Below, one piece after another: positions 1 through 5,411 of a DNA stretch of 6,439 nt. The position numbers and the translations under genes were made by a program. The stretch comes from Nitrososphaerales archaeon TH5896 (lineage in GTDB: Archaea; Thermoproteota; Nitrososphaeria; Nitrososphaerales; Nitrososphaeraceae), in NCBI GenBank assembly GCA_014523625.1, contig JAATVP010000102.1, forward strand, positions 1-6,439. The letters run 5' to 3'. Every line of letters starts with the position of its first letter. Positions within the stretch are counted from its first letter, which is position 1. The notes beneath the pieces were generated by a model that did no database searches, was not told the DNA's origin, and was given only the letters and a program-made list of their open reading frames with translations.

Positions 1-129
1 CATGCCGGTATAGATGAGGAGTTACTGATAAACATGAATGATTCTGGTCTCACTTTCGACGAGATTGCGGATTACTTAGATACAATTGACGAATATCTAG
101 ACTTATCGATGGGAATCATCGACAGATAG
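1..129 (+). CDS. 3' end of an unidentified protein (partial, C-terminal 42 residues)
   Basis: Reading frame 1 is open from the first base and ends at TAG 127-129, giving 42 C-terminal residues. The start lies outside the window. The peptide is acidic and helix-prone, with the run GLTFDEIADYLDTIDEYLDL (residues 16-35) rich in Asp, Glu and Leu. The pattern TFDEIADYL resembles a helix-turn-helix or small helical-bundle element, but that is only a resemblance. Reading as a genuine gene end is supported by its protein-like composition and by the gene-free DNA that follows. I do not recognise the family and cannot assign a function. Confidence 0.6.
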   Translation, partial: HAGIDEELLINMNDSGLTFDEIADYLDTIDEYLDLSMGIIDR

Positions 130-359
130 TTCTTGCCTTCTGGTGTTACGACTAACTCGTCAAAATAGTTTGTAGTTACAAAATGTGCTTGCTTCAAACC
201 TACGAGCATTGAGACAAATAGAACATTAGTAGTACATAAAATTACTACCGATAAATCCTGGTTCAATTAATATGACACTTATGTGCCAGTAGGTCTAGTC
301 TAATTATTGTAATAGAGATAGATGAGACAACACAAACGCTAGAGATACAAGGAGAAATA

Positions 360-467
360 ATGGACAAAGACGATAAAAAATTGATAGCAAGATCAGTACC
401 CTATCCATGTTCTGCTCATAATAGGGTTCTAGAACTAGAACGACCCTTGACGATCCGCAAACAATGA
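360..467 (+). CDS. Possible 35-residue microprotein with Shine-Dalgarno
   Basis: ATG at 360 opens a 35-codon frame ending with TGA 465-467. It is preceded by AAGGAG at about 349-354, five to six nucleotides before the start. This is a strong ribosome-binding site and the best one in a window where most starts lack one. The peptide begins MDKDDKKLIARSVPYPC and has one CxxH (C17, H20); it matches no family I know. It may be a real small protein, the remnant of a longer gene, or chance. Only the ribosome-binding site and the charged N-terminus argue for it. Confidence 0.25.
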   Translation: MDKDDKKLIARSVPYPCSAHNRVLELERPLTIRKQ

Positions 468-661
468 CATACTAAAAAGAGGACAATATCCAACATTTAT
501 AGAACACTTCTTTATCATTTGTATTACACATAGATACGCATAGATATGCAAAATGAATTACAAATTCAAATGGCCAAATGCACTTTAAATTGATTCCGTC
601 TCTAGATCCTATAGCATAATTAACAATATCAGTCAGTATAATATTAAATCTATTAATTCAC

Positions 662-673
662 TTTACTATATAG
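662..673 (+). promoter_or_regulatory. Putative archaeal TATA box (BoxA) for the zinc micro-ORFs
   Basis: TTTACTATATAG matches an archaeal TATA element in AT-rich DNA. A TATA box centred near 669 would start transcription around 693-697, giving a short leader before ATG 714 or ATG 744. In such AT-rich sequence chance matches are common, so this is tentative. Confidence 0.3.
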
Positions 674-713
674 ACTACAGACGAAACGAACTTAAAGTTA
701 ATTCTATTTAGTT

Positions 714-863
714 ATGCCTGTCTCGAACAGAACATGGCTATTCATGATATCTTATCCTGTTAAAGAAGACGATGCAAATCCAAAGATGGTAGAATGCGAA
801 CTTTGCGGTATGAGAGAAAAGACTTTCTTTCCGAATGAAAGACCAGGAGTTCAAAAGACATGA
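714..863 (+). CDS. Small CxxC zinc-knuckle protein, first of an overlapping pair
   Basis: An open frame of 49 codons runs from ATG 714 to TGA 861-863. ATG 744 (39 codons) and ATG 786 (25 codons) are alternative starts; none has a clear ribosome-binding site. The central peptide MVECELCGMREKTFFPNERP contains a CxxCG knuckle (CELCG), the usual half-site of a zinc ribbon. No second cysteine pair is present in this frame, so the protein as read could hold only half a zinc site. Its stop overlaps the start of the next micro-ORF in the sequence ATGA (860-863). It may be a translationally coupled partner of that ORF, or the 5' part of one zinc-ribbon gene split by a frameshift. The CxxCG motif makes coding likely; function is unknown. 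Confidence 0.45.
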   Translation: MPVSNRTWLFMISYPVKEDDANPKMVECELCGMREKTFFPNERPGVQKT

Positions 864-973
864 GAAAGAGACAACACAAATGTAAGCACATATGGATAAA
901 CGAACTGTTAAACGGACATGATGTTGCAAAATGTGAAGTCTGTGGCTTGACTCTTTCAGTTTTTTCGGACTAA
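860..973 (+). CDS. 37-residue zinc-ribbon microprotein (CxH...CxxCG)
   Basis: ATG 860 overlaps the stop of the preceding ORF (ATGA) and the frame ends at TAA 971-973. An AGGAG lies at 845-849, ten nucleotides upstream. The peptide contains HKCKHIW near its start and AKCEVCGLTLS near its end. C8 and H10 together with C29 and C32 make a four-ligand CxH-x(18)-CxxC set, the layout of many tiny archaeal and viral zinc-ribbon proteins (C-x-H-x-W ... C-x-x-C-G). It probably folds around one zinc ion and binds nucleic acid or a protein partner; that role is inference. It is below common length cut-offs and would usually be missed. The alternative is the second half of a frameshifted gene beginning at 714. 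Confidence 0.55.
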   Translation: MRKRQHKCKHIWINELLNGHDVAKCEVCGLTLSVFSD

Positions 974-1161
974 ACCCCTAGTGAAGATCTGATTGCGGAA
1001 AGATGGAGATTTAAGGAAGATATACCTGCGAAACCATAAACGTTCTACTTGATGGAACAGGGACAGCAGCAGTAGATAGAGGCCTAAAACCTTCTTTGAA
1101 ACCTTTGCCCATCAAGCTCAAGTTGCTCAGATTGGCAAATGAAATTGCCATAATATTGTTG

Positions 1162-1401
1162 ATGAACCCTGCAACAAAAAAGAAAGCAGCACCTAGGCAC
1201 AAGCAGGAGATAATCTATGACATATTAAAGACTGCCCGAACCCCAAAGACAAAGACGGGATTGCAGTATCAAGTAATGATTTCATGGGAGCAAATCGATG
1301 AATTTGTAAAAGACTTAGTAGACCATGGGTTATTATGCTATAATCCTTTTGATGGTACATATATAATTACACAAAATGGAATGAGATATATTCAAGGCTG
1401 A
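1162..1401 (+). CDS. Small winged-helix DNA-binding protein (ArnR1/HTH_45-like)
   Basis: A 79-residue basic protein read from ATG 1162; the frame is open further upstream to a TTG at 1096 (101 residues), but that extension is a hydrophobic/basic stretch atypical for the family. Helix 1 lies around residues 14-26 (KQEIIYDILKTA). It is followed by KTKTGLQYQVMIS, then the recognition helix SWEQIDEFVKDLVDHGLL (41-58), then a wing and the C-terminal YIITQNGMRYI. This order, and the KTK...L(S/M)...LV..GLL...T..G..YL pattern, are those of the small winged-helix proteins abundant in Thaumarchaeota. They are presumed transcription regulators, acting in the cytoplasm, with unknown targets. There is no extra effector domain and no clear Shine-Dalgarno. 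Family call is good; specificity cannot be read. Confidence 0.8.
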   Translation: MNPATKKKAAPRHKQEIIYDILKTARTPKTKTGLQYQVMISWEQIDEFVKDLVDHGLLCYNPFDGTYIITQNGMRYIQG

Positions 1402-1492
1402 CAGAATTGCACCTTCTATTCACTCATACAATTACAAAGTAAAAATACTACTTATGTCTGGAATTTGCTAGTAAGTGCAGATTCAGGCCTAG

Positions 1493-1530
1493 TATTATCC
1501 TATCAGAAGACTGGGATATCTAGGATAATA
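1493..1530. repeat. 10-bp perfect inverted repeat (hairpin)
   Basis: TATTATCCTA at 1493-1502 is exactly complementary in reverse to TAGGATAATA at 1521-1530, leaving an 18-nt loop. The loop is itself one copy of the direct repeat CAGAAGACTGGGATATCT. It could form a stem in RNA or mark an operator. There is no T-tract directly after it, so it is not an obvious terminator of the winged-helix gene about 90 nt upstream. Confidence 0.5.
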
Positions 1531-1554
1531 GTAAACCAGAAGACTGGGAGATCT
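1504..1554. repeat. Two 18-nt direct repeats, period 33 nt
   Basis: CAGAAGACTGGGATATCT at 1504-1521 recurs as CAGAAGACTGGGAGATCT at 1537-1554, 17 of 18 positions identical. A weaker third word (CAGAAAAGA) starts at 1567. Two or three units are too few and too degenerate for a CRISPR. It may be a short tandem duplication or a paired regulator-binding site. Confidence 0.55.
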
Positions 1555-1753
1555 CCTTCGTTTAACCAGAAAAGAACGCAGTGATTTGTTTCATAATGAG
1601 GACAAACTTAGCATACTAAAATAGATAGGGTGATTATGCAGGTTGGAGAAAACCACCCTACCCATTGATCCTGATGTCTATTTGTTTATGGAAATACAGT
1701 ACTAACTTTATTTTCATTGTGTCTATAGATCCTATAGTAAAGGTCGTATAACA

Positions 1754-1761
1754 TTTTATAG
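1754..1761 (+). promoter_or_regulatory. Putative TATA box of the cupredoxin remnant
   Basis: TTTTATAG lies about 35 nt before ATG 1794. Archaeal transcription starting about 25 nt downstream would begin near 1784, leaving a leader of roughly 10 nt or less. It suggests that the gene once had, or still has, its own promoter even though its coding part is truncated. Confidence 0.4.
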
Positions 1762-1793
1762 TTTGATATCAGTGATATTCTCCTGTGTGTAGA

Positions 1794-2180
1794 ATGCAGT
1801 CAATAGGTCGTATTTCAGTATCAAAGAACTTATTGATCATAGTGGCATTCATAACGTTACTTTTGACTGTACTAGCTGGTAGTGATACCGGCATGATCTT
1901 GAATAACAATCAAATTCAAGCACAGCAATTAGATACTAGTAATGTGAGGGTAGCAGCAGGTGGAGGAAACTCAACTGCAATGTTAGCCTTATTTGTACCG
2001 GAGAACGTAGAAATTGAGGCTGGGCAAACTATAAGCTGGTATAACCCCTCACCGGTAGCAGAACCTTACACTGTGACTTTTTTGAAAGATAATACATTGT
2101 TCCCCCCTCCTGCAGCACCATTTGCTGTTCCAAATTCGACAGAGTTCAAAGCCCTGATTCCAAGTCCCAATCTTGAGTAA
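1794..2180 (+). pseudogene. Truncated secreted cupredoxin-like protein, first Cu ligand lost
   Basis: ATG 1794 gives 128 residues; the frame also opens at GTG 1785, nine bases earlier. Residues 11-29 (KNLLIIVAFITLLLTVLAG) form a signal peptide or anchor. Residues 50-96 contain the first half of a plastocyanin-like fold: VRVAAGGGNST, then LFVPENVEIEAGQTISWYNP, then PVAEPYTVTF. In type-1 copper proteins the last segment normally reads PH(T/N)V, the His being a copper ligand; here position 92 is Tyr. The frame stops after PNSTEFKALIPSPNLE. The C-terminal half, which should bear the Cys-x-x-x-His-x-x-x-x-Met ligand loop, is not found in any frame of the next 280 nt. The copper site therefore cannot form. 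A decayed gene is most likely; an exported, copper-free domain is possible. Cupredoxins are plentiful in ammonia-oxidising archaea, where copper proteins carry electrons. Confidence 0.7.
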
Positions 2181-2287
2181 TTGATACCTGTAGTCTATAA
2201 TATGAAAGGATGAATCCGATATTAGGATTATTGCTCTTACCCCAGGTATTGGTTACAGAATTTGCTTTGTTTTGAGTTTTATGTAGC

Positions 2288-2417
2288 GGGTGATTCAGAA
2301 TGTCAATTTGAAATGTCTGGTTATACTATCGATCATAGCCATGCCAAATTCTAGGATTAGTTAGCTAATTCATCACTTCCGTGGTTCTAGAAAAATTAAA
2401 TGCCATTAGAATCACCC
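2288..2417. repeat. 9-bp inverted repeat flanking non-coding DNA after the cupredoxin remnant
   Basis: GGGTGATTC at 2288-2296 is the exact reverse complement of GAATCACCC at 2409-2417. The same core GGGTGATT also occurs at 1628-1635, and TAGGGTGATT 1626-1635 pairs with AATCACCCTA 2410-2419, bracketing the truncated cupredoxin gene. The 2181-2458 interval has no other recognisable gene. Matches of this length arise by chance in AT-rich DNA, so significance is low. Confidence 0.35.
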
Positions 2418-2458
2418 TAAGGTATATTGAAATAAGTTAAGGTGAATATTATTAGCCA

Positions 2459-2671
2459 ATGACTATAGCTAATAGAAGTAGGGAACTTAATTTGATACAT
2501 GACCTTCCCATTTCGGGATCTGCATTCGCGTATATAAAAAACCGAAAGTATAGCACTGAAGAACCTTTTCATGTGACCTTGGATCGTATACTGAAACAGC
2601 ACGAAAGATTAGTTAACAGTTATAATTTAGGTCAGAAGGAAAGGGACGAAAAGGAGATCTTTGAAATCTAG
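2459..2671 (+). CDS. Hypothetical 70-residue protein
   Basis: ATG 2459 to TAG 2669-2671. There is no signal peptide or membrane segment. Residues 1-30 are mixed (RSRELNLIHDLPISGSAFAY). Residues 38-68 form a charged, probably helical tail (HVTLDRILKQHERLVNSY, then KERDEKEIFEI), so a small cytoplasmic helical protein is expected. TATATT at about 2422-2427 lies some 33 nt before the ATG, fitting an archaeal promoter with a very short leader; AAGGTG near 2439 is too far to be a good ribosome site. The end of the gene is embedded in the inverted repeats at 2641-2705. I do not recognise the family. A reading frame on the opposite strand (2417-2602) is less protein-like. Confidence 0.55.
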   Translation: MTIANRSRELNLIHDLPISGSAFAYIKNRKYSTEEPFHVTLDRILKQHERLVNSYNLGQKERDEKEIFEI

Positions 2672-2755
2672 GGACAATTGCGAAATATCTGTCATTTCGT
2701 CCCTTAAAGCCGCCTTAAATTTACTACTCTTTTATTTTATCTTTATTTCCTTCCT
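2641..2755 (+). terminator. Alternative hairpins plus T-rich tract ending the 70-residue gene
   Basis: The arm TTTCGTCCCTT (2695-2705) can pair with two upstream partners. One is the perfect 11-base AAGGGACGAAA at 2641-2651, inside the coding sequence. The other is the nearer AGGGA (2670-2674) plus CGAAAT (2681-2686), which pairs with ATTTCG (2694-2699) and TCCCT (2700-2704), forming an 11-bp stem with a 6-nt bulge. The two folds exclude each other. T-rich DNA (CTCTTTTATTTTATCTTTATTTCC) follows at about 2727-2752, as at archaeal terminators. Termination is the simplest role; a switch between folds is speculative. Confidence 0.5.
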
Positions 2756-2924
2756 TTGGGTCATCTATGGATTTACACAAGATGTCTACAATGTGTAATT
2801 TTATATTTTATTTTATATCTATTTCGTAACCTAGTTTTAGGTTTTAACTGGCTTCAGTATAACCATATCCATGTATATGAAAAATATAGTGATCATTCAT
2901 AGCATTATATCTAAATGAATTATT

Positions 2925-4460
2925 ATGGATAATAAGAAATCAGTCGATACCAAAGTTATCGACCATATGAATATGTCAATAGTAACAGGCACGTATCTGG
3001 TTTTATGGGTGGCATTTTTAGTAATTGCATTCACGGTACTATCAATAACGCCATTAAGTTTTGATATACTTGCTTCTACAAGTAATGTAACCTCCTTTAC
3101 GCTGAACGGGTCATATATAACTGACAGACCAGCATTCATTTCTCTTGCAAACATCAGTGATCAACAACAGCCAGTCGGCGAGATTAAGCCCCTAATTACA
3201 TCAGGGGAAAATCTATCGAATGGATATTCTTTTCCAGGAATTCCTGATGGGTTGGGTGCTGTTGAACTAGAAAATGGAACCGTGGATGTGTATGTGAATC
3301 ATGAATATGATACTGAAGAAAACGGACAAAATGCTAAGGTATCAAAACTAAGGCTGAATACAACTGATGGCAGTGTCACCGGTGCTGAGCTGGCAATTAG
3401 AGATTCACAAGGATATGAAAGACTTTGCTCTGCATCATTAGTTGAAGGCTATGGATTTGAACATCCTATATTTCTAACCAATGAAGAGATAGACGATGGT
3501 CTGGTGTTAGCTATAGATGTAATCAATGGTACATTATACGAGCTTCCCTGGGTTGGTTTATTCTCGCATGAGAACACAATACATGTTCCTTACTTCTACG
3601 ATAATGCAAATAAGACAGTTGTGTTAGGGTTTGAAGATGGAGCCGAGACAGAATCAGAAGTGTATATGTATGTCGCTGACACACTAAAAGATCTTTTGTT
3701 TGGAAAAGGGCAGCTATATGTATTTGGTGCTGGGGATAATTCGACATTAAATACATGGGATGATGTATATTACAATAAAAGTGGAGCAGCGGTAAATGGT
3801 ACGTTCATCCCTTTAGCATGGGATTACAACACACAGAATGCAAAAGACCTAGATACTGAAGCTATTGCTGCAGGCGGATTTCAGTTTATTAGACCAGAAG
3901 ATGGAGCTATGGACAAAAGACCTGGTAACCAGAACATATTGTACATGGCAGAGACAGGCGGTGAAGCTGATGAGAATGATGAAATAATTCCTCTAGGATT
4001 AAATGATCAAAACTGGACTAATGGACGAATTTATCAATTTGAATTTACAGATCCAACAGATCCTACAAAAGCATCTTTCAGAGTATTATTCGATGGTAAT
4101 GATCCAATGGCACCTGGATATAATGTTATGAAAAATCCTGATAACTTGGATACAAGTCTTAACAGTTTAATGATTGACGAAGACAGAATAGATGCTAATA
4201 GACTGAATGCAACCTCTCCGTATAACATAACCCAGAATGCTCAGATATTGAGGGTAGATCTGACTAATCCAGTCAAGATATTTCCTGTTGCATATATAAA
4301 TCAGGTTGAAGATGAGGCTGCTGCACATGGAGATTGGGAATCGAGTGGAATATTGGACGCATCAAAATACTTTGGAGATGGTTCATGGCTTGTGGATGTT
4401 CAAGCACATACAATAGATGAAGGCGGCCAGCTACTCTTGTTGAAAATCCCAGGAAGTTAA
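2925..4460 (+). CDS. Membrane-anchored PhoX/DUF839-like extracytoplasmic protein
   Basis: 511 residues from ATG 2925; Met15 and Met17 are possible later starts. Residues 22-46 (GTYLVLWVAFLVIAFTVLSI) are one hydrophobic span, an uncleaved signal anchor or signal peptide. The rest is exported and carries about 14 N-glycosylation sequons (for example N54, N61, N117, N201, N291, N428). Blocks resembling the PhoX/DUF839 family appear in order: PDGLGAVELENGTVDVYVNHEY (about 107-128), GLFSHENTIHVP (211-222, like the family's GRFxHE), FIRPEDGAMD (321-330, like xRPEDxxxD), YMAETGG (340-346) and KNPDNLD (403-409, like PDNLxxD). PhoX proteins are beta-propeller alkaline phosphatases using iron and calcium, but many DUF839 members have no proven activity. 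Here it may release phosphate or act as a surface protein. The length is normal and the C-terminus complete. It has its own 5' spacer and a T-tract after it, so it is probably monocistronic. Family fairly sure, activity unproven. Confidence 0.75.
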   Translation: MDNKKSVDTKVIDHMNMSIVTGTYLVLWVAFLVIAFTVLSITPLSFDILASTSNVTSFTLNGSYITDRPAFISLANISDQQQPVGEIKPLITSGENLSNGYSFPGIPDGLGAVELENGTVDVYVNHEYDTEENGQNAKVSKLRLNTTDGSVTGAELAIRDSQGYERLCSASLVEGYGFEHPIFLTNEEIDDGLVLAIDVINGTLYELPWVGLFSHENTIHVPYFYDNANKTVVLGFEDGAETESEVYMYVADTLKDLLFGKGQLYVFGAGDNSTLNTWDDVYYNKSGAAVNGTFIPLAWDYNTQNAKDLDTEAIAAGGFQFIRPEDGAMDKRPGNQNILYMAETGGEADENDEIIPLGLNDQNWTNGRIYQFEFTDPTDPTKASFRVLFDGNDPMAPGYNVMKNPDNLDTSLNSLMIDEDRIDANRLNATSPYNITQNAQILRVDLTNPVKIFPVAYINQVEDEAAAHGDWESSGILDASKYFGDGSWLVDVQAHTIDEGGQLLLLKIPGS

Positions 4461-4472
4461 ATCACCACTCTC

Positions 4473-4479
4473 TTTTTTT
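4473..4479 (+). terminator. Poly-T terminator of the PhoX-like gene
   Basis: Seven consecutive T residues, 13 nt after the stop codon, preceded by CACTCTC and with no strong stem. This is the usual archaeal intrinsic terminator form. It separates this gene from the convergent minus-strand gene ending at 4658. The intervening 4480-4657 shows only an imperfect hairpin at about 4607-4633 that could serve the minus-strand gene. Confidence 0.6.
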
Positions 4480-4657
4480 GTTAGCCAATATTTGGAAAAT
4501 TTCCGTTCAGTAAATAGTATTACGGGGACATGGTGTTTGAAAAGGAATTGGTCACTGGAAGTTTACCCTATAATTGATAACGTATTTTCACGAATAAAAC
4601 CATACAATTCAGCTCGTGTTAAGCCGAGTGAATACCCTCAATTAGTATAATACATAC

Positions 4658-4852
4658 TTAATTCGTGAGACTTACATAATACGGTTTGTTCGGACAACGA
4701 TGTGGCTCATCTGTTTTTATACCATTATCATTATCGTACTGTAATGGGATCCACTTATCAAATGACGGATGACCCATTTTACTATCTCTATCAAAGTATA
4801 TCCAACTTCCACAGTTATTTTTACATGGTTGAGGCTTTCCGAATTCTGACAT
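4658..4852 (-). CDS. Small CxxxC/HxC zinc-binding protein (64 residues)
   Basis: Read on the minus strand from ATG at 4852 to TAA at 4660-4658. Residues 9-23 read PCKNNCGSWIYFDRD, residues 33-38 KWIPLQ and residues 50-55 PHRCPN. C10, C14, H51 and C53 form a CxxxC ... HxC set expected to bind one zinc. The layout C-x3-C-G-x-x-I-Y-F-D ... K-x-I-P-L ... P-H-x-C-P is a small-protein pattern I associate with Nitrososphaeria genomes, where it is annotated only as hypothetical. The protein is cytoplasmic with no membrane segment. A TATA box 24 nt upstream implies a leaderless transcript and supports this start. Function is unknown; nucleic-acid or protein binding is a guess. The overlapping plus-strand frame (4702-4914) is its shadow. 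Confidence 0.8.
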   Translation of the reverse strand: MSEFGKPQPCKNNCGSWIYFDRDSKMGHPSFDKWIPLQYDNDNGIKTDEPHRCPNKPYYVSLTN

Positions 4853-4875
4853 ACGTATTATTGTACTTCTGTTTC

Positions 4876-4881
4876 TATAAA
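4876..4881 (-). promoter_or_regulatory. TATA box giving a leaderless mRNA for the 64-residue zinc protein
   Basis: On the minus strand the sequence reads CATTTATAGAAAC, with TTTATA 24 nt before the ATG, the spacing expected when transcription starts at or next to the start codon. No Shine-Dalgarno lies between. The GC-richer CCCGCAG just upstream may serve as the BRE position. Confidence 0.65.
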
Positions 4882-4922
4882 TGCTGCGGGTTAACTTTAT
4901 CTCAAACCTATTAATCCTTAGA

Positions 4923-5354
4923 CTATTCTGTATGATGTGTTGAATTAACAGCTCTTGACATTATAATGTGATATGTATATGGGTTAATTTCGGTTCCAAA
5001 TCCTGACAACTGAATTGAGTCAATGATGTAGCCTGCCTCTTTTAACACATCAACCCCTTTCCAAATTAAATCGTTAGTTGCATACCCAATGGTACCTTCT
5101 GCTAATCTTAGTAATTTGCCCTCTAACACTATTGTATACGGACTTTGATATTCAACATCAAGATACAAAGAGCAAAAATCTAGTCCACATACTTTTTCAT
5201 TAGTCAATTCATCTTCGAAGAGTTCTGTGAAGTTAGTCATTCCTCGATCTATTTGAATTTGATCAAATTGTGAGAATACTTTTGAAAGATCTGTAAATGG
5301 CAGTAAACAAATTATTATGATCAAAATTATGAAAGAGCAGTTCCAAAAGTCCAT
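4923..5354 (-). CDS. Signal-anchored extracytoplasmic protein of unknown function
   Basis: From ATG at 5354 the product is 143 residues; the frame is open upstream to a TTG at 5411 (162 residues), directly after a stop. With the ATG start, residues 7-22 (SFIILIIIICLLPFTD) form a signal peptide or single membrane span right after a short N-terminus. The exported part holds one cysteine pair (VCGLDFC, near 56-61 from this ATG), then LEGKLLRLAEGTIGYATNDLIWKGVDVLKEAGY, and ends IIMSRAVNSTHHTE. The alternation of strand and helix looks like a small alpha/beta domain. I do not recognise the family. A TATA-like element at 5435-5446 would start transcription near 5412-5415. That leaves either a 60-nt leader to ATG 5354 or an almost leaderless TTG start. 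Existence is likely, function unknown. Confidence 0.65.
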   Translation of the reverse strand: MDFWNCSFIILIIIICLLPFTDLSKVFSQFDQIQIDRGMTNFTELFEDELTNEKVCGLDFCSLYLDVEYQSPYTIVLEGKLLRLAEGTIGYATNDLIWKGVDVLKEAGYIIDSIQLSGFGTEINPYTYHIIMSRAVNSTHHTE

Positions 5355-5411
5355 ACGTAATGATGATATGATGGCGGTGTTCTGATTCTTTGGTTCTGTG
5401 AACTTGTCCAA

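Larger units (their letters stand above)
130..713. other. Gene-poor intergenic stretch
   Basis: Apart from the 35-codon ORF at 360-467 I see no convincing gene on either strand. Visible structure is minor: a 10-bp palindrome GTTCTAGAAC at 426-435; a near-perfect 10-bp tandem duplication (CATAGATACG / CATAGATATG) at 529-548; and a TATA-like element at 662-673 just before the zinc micro-ORFs. The 11-mer AGATCCTATAG near 604-614 recurs near 1728-1738, upstream of the cupredoxin remnant. Numerous stops in all frames and high AT suggest spacer DNA or decayed genes. Confidence 0.5.
1402..1784. other. Non-coding stretch between winged-helix gene and cupredoxin remnant
   Basis: About 380 nt without a supported gene on either strand. 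It holds a 10-bp hairpin (1493-1530), a pair of 18-nt direct repeats with period 33 (1504-1554), a weak 7-bp inverted repeat TAGGGTG / CACCCTA (1626-1632 and 1654-1660), and a TATA element near the right edge. The GTTTAACCAGAA-like words around 1531-1570 suggest a third, decayed copy of the repeat unit. Confidence 0.5.

Noticed and set aside
72..266. Minus-strand 64-residue frame, partly antisense to the gene end at 1-129, with a stretch FDELVVTPEGKNYL reminiscent of a winged-helix C-terminus
   Set aside because: It starts at a TTG right after a stop, overlaps the end of a better frame, and the N-terminal part is not protein-like; at most a decayed fragment.
738..929. Minus-strand 63-residue cysteine-containing hydrophobic frame
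   Set aside because: It is antisense to the CxxC micro-ORFs, whose zinc motifs explain the sequence better.
1011..1202. Minus-strand 63-residue frame
   Set aside because: It is a shadow of the 5' part of the winged-helix gene region.
1504..1575. Possible CRISPR-like repeat unit
   Set aside because: Only two good copies with a 15-nt gap and a third degenerate word, no cas genes; not an array.
3523..3756. Minus-strand 77-residue frame inside the PhoX-like gene
   Set aside because: It is antisense to a long, family-like coding sequence and carries no recognisable motif.
4702..4914. Plus-strand 70-residue Tyr/Phe-rich frame
   Set aside because: It lies opposite the zinc-protein gene, has biased aromatic composition typical of antisense reading, and runs through that gene's promoter.
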